Shown here piece by piece: positions 1 to 8,129 of a DNA stretch of 64,000 nucleotides. Below the pieces are notes generated by a model, which had not been told where the DNA came from, made no database searches, and saw only the letters and a list, made by a program, of their open reading frames with translations. Location: assembly GCA_963828555.1 (NCBI GenBank), contig CAWHEL010000004.1:744001-808000 (forward strand). The letters are read 5' to 3'. Every line of letters starts with the position of its first letter. Position 1 is the stretch's first letter. Source of the DNA: JADJPO01 sp963828555. GTDB taxonomy: Bacteria; Actinomycetota; Actinomycetes; Actinomycetales; Kineosporiaceae. The position numbers and the translations under genes are program-made.

Positions 1-155
1 GCAACAACGCCGAGGCGCGGCCGATCGGCTCCACCATCAGCGTCGTGCCGGTGACCCCGGCCGGCGGTGCCACGACGAGGTCGTTCACGGTCAAGCAGGC
101 CGGGCTGGGCACGAACACCTTCGTGCTCACGGTCACCGTGATCTCGTTTGTGTAG
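1..155 (+). CDS. C-terminal end of an unrecognised protein (partial)
   Basis: The frame starting at base 3 is open to a TAG stop at 153-155 and gives about 50 residues rich in Thr, Val, Ser and Gly, with alternating hydrophobic residues ending in VLTVTVISFV. This looks like the beta-rich end of a secreted or surface protein. The start lies outside the window, no catalytic motif is visible and the family cannot be assigned. Confidence 0.5.
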   Translation, partial: NNAEARPIGSTISVVPVTPAGGATTRSFTVKQAGLGTNTFVLTVTVISFV

Positions 156-187
156 CAGCGTCGTCTTCGGGCAGTCTGTGTGACTAG

Positions 188-212
188 CTATAATGTGTGA
201 CACACACTATAG
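188..212. promoter_or_regulatory. 25-bp palindrome covering a TATAAT -10 element (likely PadR operator)
   Basis: CTATAATGTGTG and CACACACTATAG form an inverted repeat around a single central A, with 11 of 12 pairs matching. A consensus TATAAT lies at 189-194, inside the left arm. The start codon of the padR gene is 9 bases past the palindrome. PadR proteins commonly repress their own operons by binding such symmetric sites over the promoter, so autorepression is inferred from position and symmetry. Confidence 0.75.
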
Positions 213-220
213 TGTGAGAC

Positions 221-571
221 ATGAGCGACCCGGAGGTCGAGGCGGGGCACCTGCAGGAGTTGCGGCGCGGCACCATCGTGATGGCTGCGCTCGCGCTGCT
301 GAGCACCCCGCGCTACGGCTACGCCCTGCTCGAAACGCTGGCCCAGAGCGGGTTCGCAGTCGACGGGAACACGCTGTACCCGTTGCTGCGCCGGCTCGAA
401 CGACAGGGCCTGCTGACCAGCGAGTGGAACCTCGAGGAGTCCCGGCCGCGCAAGTTCTACCGGGCCAGTCCCGCCGGCCGGGGACTCCTCGCCACGCTGC
501 GCTCAGAGTGGCGCACCCTCGACTCCGCGCTCGACTCCGTCATCGATGGACTGCCCGAAAGGACGACGTGA
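221..571 (+). CDS. PadR family transcriptional regulator
   Basis: The 116-residue product has the PadR winged-helix layout. After LQELRRGTIVMAALALL comes the signature stretch RYGYALLETL (about residues 36-45), then NTLYPLLRRLERQGLL (about 57-72) and the wing SRPRKFYRASPAGR. The length is typical of the short PadR-s2 type. Its stop overlaps the next start by one base (TGATG), so it is translationally coupled to a membrane protein, a common pairing in which the PadR protein represses both genes. The operator-like palindrome immediately upstream fits autoregulation. The inducing signal is unknown. Confidence 0.93.
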   Translation: MSDPEVEAGHLQELRRGTIVMAALALLSTPRYGYALLETLAQSGFAVDGNTLYPLLRRLERQGLLTSEWNLEESRPRKFYRASPAGRGLLATLRSEWRTLDSALDSVIDGLPERTT

Positions 572-1518
572 TGACCACCCTCACCGACAGGTACGTGTAC
601 GCGGTCACCCGCCGGCTGCCGCAGGAGCAGCGCGAGGACGTCGGCCGTGAGCTCCGTGCCTCGATCGAGGACATGGTCGACGGGAGTGAGAGCGACCTCA
701 ACGCCGCCGAGGCCGAACGCGCCGCTCTCACCGGCCTGGGCGATCCGGCCCGGCTCGCCGCCGACTACGCCAACGGCCCGCACGCGCTGATCGGGCCGGC
801 GCTGTACTTCGACTACCTGCGGCTGCTGAAGCTCCTGTTGACCGTGATCCCCCTGGTGGCCGGGGCCGTCGCCCTCGCCGCAGAGCTGATCGAGGGCGTG
901 GAGTCCGTCGTCGGGCTCGCCTTCCCAGCCGTCGCCGCGGCGGGCTTCGCGGCGATTCAGGTCTGCTTCTGGACCACGCTCGGGTTCGTCATCGCCGAGC
1001 GGCAGTCCGGTGGTGAGACGGCGCGGATCGGCGGGCCCTGGACCCCCGACCGGCTCGACGAGGTGCCTGACCGCCAGATCGGCCTCGGCGAGACCCTGTG
1101 GGGGGCCGGGATGCTCGTCGTCCTGATCAGCCTGTTGCCGTTCGAGCGCTACAACCCCGCGATCACCACGCGCGCCGGTGCTGAAGTGCCCACGTTCCTG
1201 CCCTCGTTCTGGCACGGCTGGGTGTGGTACTTCCTGGCCGTGTTCGTGGCCATGCTGCTGCTCGAGGTGGCCAAGTACCGCGCGGGCCGCTGGAACCTGC
1301 CGATGGCGTTGGCCAATCTGGGGCTGAACGCGGTGTTCGGCGTCCCCGCGGTGTGGCTGCTGCTGACCGATCGGCTGGTGAACCCGGCCGCCCAGCAGGC
1401 GTTGCAGGAGTGGCTGGGCTGGTCGCGCGAGCCGATCAACCTCACGGCGGTGTCCGTGGTGGTGGTGCTGGTGCTGGCGTGGGACACGGTGGAGGGGCTG
1501 CTCAAGTCACGCCGGTGA
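571..1518 (+). CDS. PadR-associated membrane protein (HAAS / permease-prefix type)
   Basis: 315 residues. The N-terminus (LTDRYVYAVTRRLP, then a Glu/Asp-rich helical hairpin to about residue 65) resembles the HAAS or permease-prefix domain often found next to PadR regulators. It contains LTGLGDPARLAADY, typical of that fold. Several membrane segments follow, at about 85-110, 120-145, 175-195, 215-235, 250-270 and 290-310. No enzyme motif is visible. The ATG was chosen because it overlaps the padR stop and begins the conserved domain. The likely role is a membrane partner or sensor controlled by the adjacent PadR protein. Confidence 0.8.
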   Translation: MTTLTDRYVYAVTRRLPQEQREDVGRELRASIEDMVDGSESDLNAAEAERAALTGLGDPARLAADYANGPHALIGPALYFDYLRLLKLLLTVIPLVAGAVALAAELIEGVESVVGLAFPAVAAAGFAAIQVCFWTTLGFVIAERQSGGETARIGGPWTPDRLDEVPDRQIGLGETLWGAGMLVVLISLLPFERYNPAITTRAGAEVPTFLPSFWHGWVWYFLAVFVAMLLLEVAKYRAGRWNLPMALANLGLNAVFGVPAVWLLLTDRLVNPAAQQALQEWLGWSREPINLTAVSVVVVLVLAWDTVEGLLKSRR

Positions 1519-1530
1519 GAGGATCGAGCC

Positions 1531-2223
1531 ATGTATGTGGCGAACCACTTCTCGATGTCCGACGCGGAGATCCACCAGCTGCTGGGCGCGGGCGGCGCCG
1601 CCGATCTGGTCACCGCCCACGAGCACGGCCTGGTGGCCACCTTCCTGCCGTTCGTGTTCGACCCGGACGCCGGCCCCCGGGGGAGCCTGATCGCCCATGT
1701 CGCGCGGAACAACCGACAGTGGATCGACCCGGTGATCGGCGAGGCGATGGTGATCGTGCATGGCCCCGAGCACTACATCTCCCCGCGGTGGATGCCCTCG
1801 TTCGCCGAGCACGCCCAGGTGGTGCCGACCTGGAACTACCTGACCGTGCACGCCTACGGCCGCCTGGTCGCCCATGACGACGCCGCCTGGACCGAGGCCG
1901 CCGTCCGCCGGTTGACCGCGGTGCACGAGCAGGCAGCGGGGCGCGAGCCCTACTCCGTCGACCGGGTGCCGGCGGACTACATCGAACGGCAGCTCCGCGC
2001 GATCGTCGGCATCGAGGTGGAGCTCACCCGGGTCGAGGCCAAGGCCAAGATGAGCCAGAACAAGATGCCGGACGACGTCGCGGGCGTGGTGGACGGGCTG
2101 CGCACCGAGGTGGGCGGCGAGCGTGCGGGCGCCACCGCGGACTGGATGCAGGAGAACTCCCTGCCCGCCGCGCAGCGCCGGGCCGCCCTGCTCGAGGAGG
2201 TCGGCCGCACGCATCGCCGCTGA
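1531..2223 (+). CDS. PaiB-like FMN-binding split-barrel protein
   Basis: The 230-residue product begins MYVANHFSMSDAE, as PaiB family members do, and carries the family's conserved blocks GLVATFLPFVFD (about 35-46), LIAHVARNNRQW (about 53-64), VHGPEHYISPRW (about 76-87) and VPTWNYLTVHAYG (about 97-109). PaiB of Bacillus was described as a negative regulator of sporulation and protease genes. The fold is a flavin-reductase-like split barrel, and the molecular activity here is not established. AGAGGA lies about 7 bases before the ATG. It follows the PadR pair by 12 bases and may share its transcript. Confidence 0.9.
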   Translation: MYVANHFSMSDAEIHQLLGAGGAADLVTAHEHGLVATFLPFVFDPDAGPRGSLIAHVARNNRQWIDPVIGEAMVIVHGPEHYISPRWMPSFAEHAQVVPTWNYLTVHAYGRLVAHDDAAWTEAAVRRLTAVHEQAAGREPYSVDRVPADYIERQLRAIVGIEVELTRVEAKAKMSQNKMPDDVAGVVDGLRTEVGGERAGATADWMQENSLPAAQRRAALLEEVGRTHRR

Positions 2224-2228
2224 ACCGG

Positions 2229-3713
2229 CTAGGTGTTCTCTCCCTCTGCGGTCGTGACGAGCGTGTCGTCCCGAGTAGCGGCCCGGGCGATCGCGGCCAG
2301 CATCACGCCGGCGCCGAGGGCCAGCCCGAGGACTCCGGCGATCAGCAGTGCCGCAGCTATCCCGCCCAGTGCGGGCAGGGTCGCCCCGACGTCCGTCTGG
2401 ACGGCCACGCCGGCCGAGCTGTCGGCGCGCATGATCACCATCACCCAGTCAGGAGCGTCGGCCGACCAGGTCAGCTGCGTGGTGCCGGCGCCCGAGGCCT
2501 GGGCGATCCAGAACGGCTGAGCCCCGGGCAGCGCGGGTGCCCGCGAACCGGAGCTGCGCCGATAGGTGGGGCTGGAGTTCTCCAGGCCGGTCACCTGGGC
2601 GCGCTCCACCCCGGCCAGGTACGCCTCGACGTCGGCTGCGCGGGCCACTCCGACGAAGACCTCCCGGCTGGGATCGTTGCTGGTGACCCGGGCCCGTAAG
2701 GTGCCGAGAATCGAGCCGGGCTGGGTCCACTCGGGCCCACCCTCGGGCACGGTCACCGTGGTCGAGGTGAGTGCGTAGCCGGCGTCCGCCACCTGCAGGT
2801 GCGGGGTGGAGAGGTAGCCGGCGTCGTCGCGGCCCAGCGGAGCCAGCGCGATCGCGCCGCCGGTCAGCAGCAGCCCGCCTGAGCCGAGGGCCAGCGCTCC
2901 GCCGAGCACGAGCGCCACCACCGGCCCGGCTGTCCACCGGTGCCGCGGCGCAGCGGGGCGAGTCGCCTCAAGGCGGCTCGGTTCAGCGGCCGGCGGCTCC
3001 GCCGGGCCGGCCGGGTCGTGCCCGCCGGTGTCCAGACGGAAGGGCGGGTAGACGTCCGTGAGCAGCAACTCGTAGGCCGCCACGCGCATGCCCCAGCGCT
3101 GCAGACCCATCACCAGGTCGAACAGCCCGGTGGGGTAGCGGGCCCGGAACAGCAGTACCAGGCCTGCGGCGAACACGAGCAGACCGACCAGGCTCGGTCC
3201 TTGCCAGTGCACATCCTCGGCGCCGGTCTCCTGCGACCACTCGAACAGGCCGCCGAAGAACAGACCCACGATGATCAGGTGCGGCAGGGCGAGCAGCCAC
3301 CACTTCACCAGCACCAGCCCGCGGGAGAGCCGTTCCGGGTAGCGGACGGTGAGTCGGGCGGGGTAGTCCGGCACGTCGTCCAGGGTGAACGGCGGGTACC
3401 GGTCGGTGCCGAGCAGCCCGTAGCCGTAGGCAGAGACCCTCCAGCCCCAACGCATCACGCCGACCACGAAGTCGAACAGCACCCGGGGGTAGCGACCCGT
3501 GACCAGGATCGCGACCAGCGCGACCGGCCAGCACACCACCACCGCGGCGACCAGGACGGCGAGCACCAGGTAGTGCGGGATCAGCAGGAGCCACTTGACC
3601 AGCCAGAGCCCGCGGGACGGCGCGTCGAGGCGCGCCTCGAGCGTCACCGGGGCCGGGGCCGGCGGCCCGGGTGAGGTGGGGATGGGCGGGGACTGGGGAA
3701 GGTGGGTCGACAT
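2229..3713 (-). CDS. DUF4389-type membrane protein with C-terminal ectodomain
   Basis: The ATG at 3713 is preceded at good spacing by GGAGG and gives 494 residues; the ATG at 3716 is too close to that site. Two DUF4389-like halves follow each other. Each has a WLVKW or VLVKWW helix, a second helix and an amphipathic FDxVxGxxRWGxRVxAY stretch leading to TDRYPPF or TDVYPPF (first half about 25-115, second about 120-235). After a proline-rich linker come another membrane helix, a non-membrane domain of about 170 residues and a final helix near 460-485. The function is unknown. Confidence 0.8.
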   Translation of the reverse strand: MSTHLPQSPPIPTSPGPPAPAPVTLEARLDAPSRGLWLVKWLLLIPHYLVLAVLVAAVVVCWPVALVAILVTGRYPRVLFDFVVGVMRWGWRVSAYGYGLLGTDRYPPFTLDDVPDYPARLTVRYPERLSRGLVLVKWWLLALPHLIIVGLFFGGLFEWSQETGAEDVHWQGPSLVGLLVFAAGLVLLFRARYPTGLFDLVMGLQRWGMRVAAYELLLTDVYPPFRLDTGGHDPAGPAEPPAAEPSRLEATRPAAPRHRWTAGPVVALVLGGALALGSGGLLLTGGAIALAPLGRDDAGYLSTPHLQVADAGYALTSTTVTVPEGGPEWTQPGSILGTLRARVTSNDPSREVFVGVARAADVEAYLAGVERAQVTGLENSSPTYRRSSGSRAPALPGAQPFWIAQASGAGTTQLTWSADAPDWVMVIMRADSSAGVAVQTDVGATLPALGGIAAALLIAGVLGLALGAGVMLAAIARAATRDDTLVTTAEGENT

Positions 3714-3876
3714 CATGCGCCTCCACGCGCGGACGCCCGAGCCGGCCCAGGGCGGGCAGGCGGTCGGCGTCGAGCCGATGGGCATTCGTCTCTAGGCAAC
3801 ACCTCCGGTCGCCGGCTCCGGTTAGGCACAAAGCCGTGCATTCCGCATCGCCCGCGGGTGGGCCAGGATCGATCAC

Positions 3877-4127
3877 GTGGATCTCGGACTGCGTGGTCGG
3901 GTGGTGCTGGTGACCGGAGGCAGTTCAGGCATCGGGCTGGCGACGGTGGAGCTCCTGGCGGACGAAGGCGCTCTGGTCGCCACCTCCGCGCGGGATCTGG
4001 GGCGGCTGGATGCGCTGGTCAACAACGCAGGGCGGGGACGGACTTCTCGTTGTGGCTGGCGCAGGAGGCCGACCGGCGCGGAATTCCCTGGGGACGTATG
4101 GGCGGAGGCCTCGGGCACGCCTGGTGA
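3877..4127 (+). pseudogene. Short-chain dehydrogenase remnant with internal deletions
   Basis: The start is a proper SDR N-terminus, LRGRVVLVTGGSSGIG with the nucleotide-binding TGxxxGxG motif. After about 40 residues it jumps directly to DALVNNAG, the active-site-strand motif normally found some 45 residues later. A second jump, with a change of frame, leads to LAQEADRRGIPWGRMG, which resembles the C-terminal third of SDR proteins, and a stop at 4125-4127. The catalytic Ser-Tyr-Lys segment is missing. It therefore cannot be functional and looks like a gene that lost two internal pieces while keeping both ends. Confidence 0.8.
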
Positions 4128-4129
4128 GC

Positions 4130-4900
4130 TCAGCCGGCGGCGGGGGCACGCTCGTCGAGCCAGCGTCGCCAGGCGGGATCGTCGCGGGCGGCGATCGCGG
4201 CGGCGTCCGGGCCGTAAAGGTAGGACCAGACGGACACCCCGGTGCCCTCGACGGCGAGGAAGGCGGTGCCGGGGGCGGGCTCCTCGAGTAGCAGCGCCAG
4301 GCGGTACAGGCCGACGTCGACCACGGTCCCGGTCAGGCCGACCGATCCGGCGAGGGCCGTGACCCGTTCTCCCGGTGTCGGTTCGGCTGGGAGGCCCAGA
4401 TCGTGAGTGAGCCTTGCCCAGGTGGTCTCGGGCGGGCCCGCCCACATCGCCATCGGCAGCATCGAGGTGCCCACCTGGCCCGGGAAGTGGGCCAGGTGCA
4501 GCTGCAGGTTGAGCAGGAACAGGCCCCAGCCCTCGGTCATGCCGTCGTACTGCGCGTCCCACTCCTCGCCCGTGCCGAAGCCGCTGTTCACCAGCCGGAC
4601 GACGCAGCTCGCGCCGTCGCGGGCCTCGACCAGCCACTCGAAGGCGAAGCCGCCGACGCCCTCGCCGCCGTCGAAGACGATCCGGTGCGGGGGTTCCCAG
4701 ACCGCCACCCGGCCGGGGATCTGCATCTCGGGGCCGGGGCCGAAGGAGGCGCTCGCCGCCCCGCCGGCGCGCTCTTCGACGGTATGCGGCACGTACCAGG
4801 AGGAGATGCCCGGACCGGTGGCTATGGCCTGCCAGACCTGTTCCGGGGTTCCGGCAACCTCGACCTCGAGTTCGATGGACCGGGTGTCGTCGTCGGGCAT
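4130..4900 (-). CDS. SRPBCC / AHSA1-like domain protein
   Basis: The 256-residue product opens with the SRPBCC pattern SIELEVEVAGTPEQVWQAIA followed by SSWYVPHTVEE. It continues with PHRIVFDGGEG and FEWLVEARDGASCVVRL, matching the START/AHSA1 helix-grip fold, then GMTEGWGLFLLNLQLHL typical of the family's last long helix (about 122-138). A second part of about 110 residues is less conserved. Such proteins bind hydrophobic ligands; many act with an ArsR regulator encoded upstream, as here, where the gap to the arsR stop is 3 bases. The ligand is unknown. Confidence 0.85.
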   Translation of the reverse strand: MPDDDTRSIELEVEVAGTPEQVWQAIATGPGISSWYVPHTVEERAGGAASASFGPGPEMQIPGRVAVWEPPHRIVFDGGEGVGGFAFEWLVEARDGASCVVRLVNSGFGTGEEWDAQYDGMTEGWGLFLLNLQLHLAHFPGQVGTSMLPMAMWAGPPETTWARLTHDLGLPAEPTPGERVTALAGSVGLTGTVVDVGLYRLALLLEEPAPGTAFLAVEGTGVSVWSYLYGPDAAAIAARDDPAWRRWLDERAPAAG

Positions 4901-4903
4901 GGC

Positions 4904-5557
4904 TCACGCCTCCTGGGGTGGGGTGGGGGACTGGGTGCTGGACGTGGTGGTGGTGCTGGACGTGGTGGTGGTGCTGGTGGTGCTGGACGGGCGGGGGTGG
5001 GCGGCGACGATCAGGCGGTGCCAGCGGCCGCCGGGAGCCTGCTCGTCGTGGTAGCGCGCCGCAAGGGTGGTCACGGCATGGGTGAGTTCGGCGGTGAACG
5101 CGGCTCGATCGGCCGCCGTGGCGAACCGGATCTCGGTGTCGATGGCCAAGGTGGCCAGGGGTTTTCGCGTTGCTTCGGCCCTGCGGGCGAGGTCGGCCAG
5201 CTCACGCACCATGCGGGCGGCGACGGCGATCAGATAGCGGGTGGACAGCCGGTCGGTGCGGGCCGGGTCGGCGGCGTTCGAGCCGAGCGCGGTGGGGGAG
5301 AGCACGTAGGCCCTGGCGCTGGCCACCAGCACGCGCTCGGTCAGGCCGCGGCGAGGGCGTTCCTCGACCAGGCTGACCAGGTGGTGCGACTCGAGCATGC
5401 GCAGGTGGTAGTTGACCTTCTGTCGGGGCAGGCCGAGCGCCCTGGCCACCGTGGTCGCCGACCCCGGCTCGGCCAGGGCGGCCAGGATCCGGCTGCGCAC
5501 CGGGTCCAGCGCGGCCATGGCCGCGGCGGGTTCATTGATCACGTCAAGGTCGAGCAT
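4904..5557 (-). CDS. ArsR-type winged-helix regulator with a Ser/Thr tail
   Basis: 217 residues. Residues about 14-75 form the HTH: AALDPVRSRILAALAE, TVARALGLPRQKVNYHLRML and the wing region LVEERPRRGLTERV. The middle part (about 100-185) is helical and probably mediates dimerisation. The last 25 or so residues are almost only Ser and Thr, ending in Pro and Gln; such a tail is unusual for a small cytoplasmic regulator and is encoded by a repetitive tract at about 4935-4985. No metal-binding Cys motif is seen, so a ligand other than metal is likely. It is co-transcribed with the SRPBCC gene. The ATG coincides with the predicted transcription start. Confidence 0.88.
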   Translation of the reverse strand: MLDLDVINEPAAAMAALDPVRSRILAALAEPGSATTVARALGLPRQKVNYHLRMLESHHLVSLVEERPRRGLTERVLVASARAYVLSPTALGSNAADPARTDRLSTRYLIAVAARMVRELADLARRAEATRKPLATLAIDTEIRFATAADRAAFTAELTHAVTTLAARYHDEQAPGGRWHRLIVAAHPRPSSTTSTTTTSSTTTTSSTQSPTPPQEA

Positions 5558-5563
5558 GGCCCA

Positions 5564-5594
5564 ACAATGGTATTGACGACTATGTTTGTCAATA
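5564..5594 (-). promoter_or_regulatory. Promoter and operator of the arsR-type gene
   Basis: Reading the minus strand, TTGACA (5592-5587) and CATTGT (5569-5564) are spaced by exactly 17 bases. The start codon at 5557 lies 7 bases past the -10, so the mRNA should be leaderless. A perfect inverted repeat, TATTGAC at 5571-5577 and GTCAATA at 5588-5594, spans the -35 and spacer. This is the expected layout for an autorepressor operator. Confidence 0.75.
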
Positions 5595-5614
5595 TGCAGC
5601 CGCCCGCTCCGCTC

Positions 5615-5669
5615 GAGTGGTGACTTCTCGGGCGGAACACCCGGCGGGTCCGCCGAGAAGTCACCACTC
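5615..5669. repeat. Inverted repeat, family A, copy 1
   Basis: GAGTGGTGACTTCTCGG (5615-5631) pairs perfectly with CCGAGAAGTCACCACTC (5653-5669). With one one-base bulge the arms extend inward through GCGGA/TCCGC. No T-tract follows, so it is not a standard intrinsic terminator. It shares its GAGTGGT ends with inverted repeats at 6064-6115, 15235-15288 and 15381-15434. Confidence 0.8.
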
Positions 5670-6063
5670 TCTTGAGTGGCTGGGAGCGCTGCGGGGCTGG
5701 GGACTCTGCTCGGGACGAGGTGGTCAATCCGTGCACAGGCCCGGCTCCGGGAGCCTTGTCCACAGGGTGGGCGGGACGCCGTGGCGTGTGGTGGTGGCGT
5801 GCCTCGACCGTGAGGGAATGCCGCCGGCCCGCGCGTTGCCCGCGCACTTGCGAGAGGGCGGGGCTGATCGTCCTCCAACACACCATGGCCGATCTGGGCG
5901 AGCAGAGGCAGATGGCCACTGCCCGCCTGCGGCGAGCCCATGAGCGGGGTTCTGCGCGGAATCGGTCGGGCGATGCATGGGTGATAGGCCCGGCCCCCAG
6001 CTGGGCCCGCCGCTACTCGCCCGGGCACCGGCCCGAGGGCTGGTGATGCAGACGGCCTGGCGA

Positions 6064-6115
6064 GAGTGGTGAGTTCTGGGGTGGGCACACCGGTGGCACC
6101 CGATAACTCACCACT
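6064..6115. repeat. Inverted repeat, family A, copy 2
   Basis: AGTGGTGAGTT near 6066-6076 pairs with AACTCACCACT near 6105-6115, and the stem continues inward, past two mismatches, through GGGTG/CACCC. It lies about 50 bases beyond the stop of the response regulator gene on the minus strand. The outer sequence matches the other family A repeats while the loop does not. Confidence 0.7.
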
Positions 6116-6167
6116 TTCCGGGGCGCGGTGCGGGGCTCTGTGCGCGGGGGCGGGGTGCGGGTGGGGT

Positions 6168-6914
6168 TCACCAGTCGGGGGCGGCGAGGGCGGCGGGGGT
6201 GGGGGTCAGGGCGAGGTAGCCGTCTTCGACGGCGCGCTGGTAGAGCTGGACCTTGGTGCGGGCGCTGCGGCCGACGCACTCGTACTTCTCACGCACCCGG
6301 TCGACGTAGCCCTTGGCCGTGTCCTGGGTGACGTGCAGTCGGCGGGCCACGGCCTTCATCGGCAGCCCGGAGGCGTACAGGGTGAACGCCCGCTCCTCCT
6401 GCGGGCTCAGCCGGGGCACCGCGGACTCCTGGCACTCGGCCCCGACTCCGGCCCCGGTCGAATCGGCCACGAGAAGAGCTGCCAGAGAAGGGGTCACGTA
6501 GTCGAGGCCGGCCGCGGCGGCGAGCGCCGCATTGACCATCTCCTCGGCCGACTCGCTCTTGGCCAGGTAACCCTTGGCCCCGGCGCCCACGCAGGCCCGG
6601 ATCTGGGCCGGGTCGGCGGAGGTGCTGATCATGACGGTGGCCACACCGGCCGCGCGCAGGGTGGCCAGCTTCACCTCGACCGGCAAGTTGTCTTTGAGGA
6701 ACAGGTCGAGCATCACCACGTCGACCGGGAATTGCGGATGGGTGAGCAACTGGTGCCACGACGTCACAGCCGCCACCACCGTGACCTCGGCGGACTGCGT
6801 CATCAACCAGGCCCGCAGGCCCTGCAGCACCATCCGCTCGTCGTCCACCAGGGCCACCCTGACGGCGCGCGGTGTCGCGCCCGAGTTCACCCGGTGTGTC
6901 TGGTCCACCACCAC
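6168..6914 (-). CDS. NarL/LuxR-type response regulator
   Basis: 248 residues with a receiver domain at about 18-140: VRVALVDDERM gives the acidic pocket, VVMLDLF holds the phospho-acceptor Asp near residue 70, and GAKGYLAKS ends with the conserved Lys. A LuxR-type HTH follows at about 168-232: LSPQEERAFTLYASGLPMKAV, then ARRLHVTQDTAKGYVDRVREK. The GTG start opens a run of three GTG codons, so the exact start is uncertain by a few residues. It lies 18 bases downstream of a kinase-like gene and a histidine kinase on the same strand. Together they form a two-component operon with an unknown signal. Confidence 0.93.
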   Translation of the reverse strand: MVVDQTHRVNSGATPRAVRVALVDDERMVLQGLRAWLMTQSAEVTVVAAVTSWHQLLTHPQFPVDVVMLDLFLKDNLPVEVKLATLRAAGVATVMISTSADPAQIRACVGAGAKGYLAKSESAEEMVNAALAAAAGLDYVTPSLAALLVADSTGAGVGAECQESAVPRLSPQEERAFTLYASGLPMKAVARRLHVTQDTAKGYVDRVREKYECVGRSARTKVQLYQRAVEDGYLALTPTPAALAAPDW

Positions 6915-6932
6915 ATAGTGGCAGAGCAGGGC

Positions 6933-8129
6933 TCAGCGTGGGGAGGGCCGGAGCACGACCTCACCCTCGACGATGCACAGATTGGGCGGTTCCACCTCGG
7001 CCCGGCAGCCCAGGCGCTCACTCACGGCAGCCACGGCCGGATCGACCTCGCTGACGCCCTCGGGCGACTGGGCGACGACGGTGAGGTGCGCCCTCCGGCC
7101 GTCAGGGTCGTCGGCGTAGGACAGGGCCACCGAGACCCGCAGCCAGGTGTCGGCCCGGCGCAGTGCGGTGAGCACGGCGCTCAACGCTGCCAGATCGCCG
7201 TCGAACATCCGCCGGATCAGGCCCTGTGGGTCGAGCAGGATCACCCCCGGCCATCCGGCCCCGGCCGGTGCCGCCTCGGTCGAGCCGGCGTCGGCGTCGA
7301 GCAGCCAGTTGCCGGTGCGCGCCTCGACCAGTTCGCGCCGCAGTTCGGCCGACAGGGTGGCCGCCAGCCGGGCGACGTTCGGGTCGTCCACGGCGCGCTC
7401 GCCGCGGGCCACCGCCGAGAGCAGGGGCAGCACCTCGGCGCGCAGCCGCTGCATGCGGGCCGCGGCGTCCTGGCGGATGACGGCCGCCGCCATCGCCCGG
7501 GCCTCGGCCACCACCTGGGCCGAGACCACCTCCTGGCGGCGGCGCAGGGCCAGCACGTACTGGGCGGCGTAGTGGGCCGCAGCGACCGCCGGCCAGATGC
7601 CCGAGGTGACCACGTCCAGCACCGACACCGGATGGAGCGCGGGCGATCCCGAGTGCATGGTGAGCAGCGCGGCCGTGGTGGCGCCATGGGCGATGGCCAG
7701 GGCGAGGATCTCCTCCGGCGGCCGGTAGGGGCTGAGCACCAGCAGGGTCACCCCGATCACGGTCGCCGCCCAGGTGCCCTGGTTGCCGACCCGCTCGGGG
7801 TACAGGTTCGACATGGTGGCGACGTCGAGCACGAGCAGGGTGACCGCGGCGGTCAGGAAGGACGGGCCGGTGAGCTCCCCGCCGTTGCGGCGGGCGGCCA
7901 GGATGCAGCCGAGCGGCACCGCGAACGAGCAGGCCAGGAGGAGTAGGCACACCGTCAGCGACCGGTACGCCGACCGGGCGCCCAGGATGGTGATCAGCGA
8001 GGCGAGGTGCGACTGCAGGGCGATCACGGCCACCGCGCCGTCGAAGGACCGGGGCAGCGGCCGGTTGGCCGGAACGGCGCCGAGCCGCAGACTCACCGGG
8101 AACGGCGAGGTCATCACCTGGGCGCTCAT
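6933..8129 (-). CDS. Membrane protein resembling a histidine kinase without ATP-binding motifs
   Basis: 398 residues. Five or six membrane segments (about 35-180) precede a coiled stretch, VAEARAMAAAVIRQDAAARMQRL at about 205-227, and a C-terminal region laid out like the end of a kinase. I see no H-box and no N-, G1- or G2-box; the position where the ATPase should be holds SVALSYADDPDGRRAHLTVV and ends EVVLRPSPR. The start ATG overlaps the stop of the upstream kinase (ATGA, 8126-8129), so the two are translated together. It is likely a pseudokinase or sensor partner that pairs with the neighbouring kinase. Confidence 0.7.
   Translation of the reverse strand: MSAQVMTSPFPVSLRLGAVPANRPLPRSFDGAVAVIALQSHLASLITILGARSAYRSLTVCLLLLACSFAVPLGCILAARRNGGELTGPSFLTAAVTLLVLDVATMSNLYPERVGNQGTWAATVIGVTLLVLSPYRPPEEILALAIAHGATTAALLTMHSGSPALHPVSVLDVVTSGIWPAVAAAHYAAQYVLALRRRQEVVSAQVVAEARAMAAAVIRQDAAARMQRLRAEVLPLLSAVARGERAVDDPNVARLAATLSAELRRELVEARTGNWLLDADAGSTEAAPAGAGWPGVILLDPQGLIRRMFDGDLAALSAVLTALRRADTWLRVSVALSYADDPDGRRAHLTVVAQSPEGVSEVDPAVAAVSERLGCRAEVEPPNLCIVEGEVVLRPSPR

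Larger units (their letters stand above)
5558..6167. other. 610-bp gene-poor stretch between arsR and the response regulator
   Basis: Apart from the arsR promoter and two inverted repeats near its ends (5615-5669 and 6064-6115), this stretch holds no reading frame that I recognise. Short frames exist in all directions but lack ribosome binding sites and family motifs. It may be the remains of a lost gene, though nothing visible identifies it. Confidence 0.5.

Noticed and set aside
5724..5978. Minus-strand frame of 84 codons in the gap after arsR
   Set aside because: It has no ribosome binding site and no recognisable family features; the composition is that of random GC-rich DNA.
6066..7946. 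Long plus-strand open frame of 626 codons opposite the two-component genes
   Set aside because: It is antisense to genes with clear receiver, HTH and kinase motifs, has no ribosome binding site and a composition typical of an antisense shadow in GC-rich DNA.
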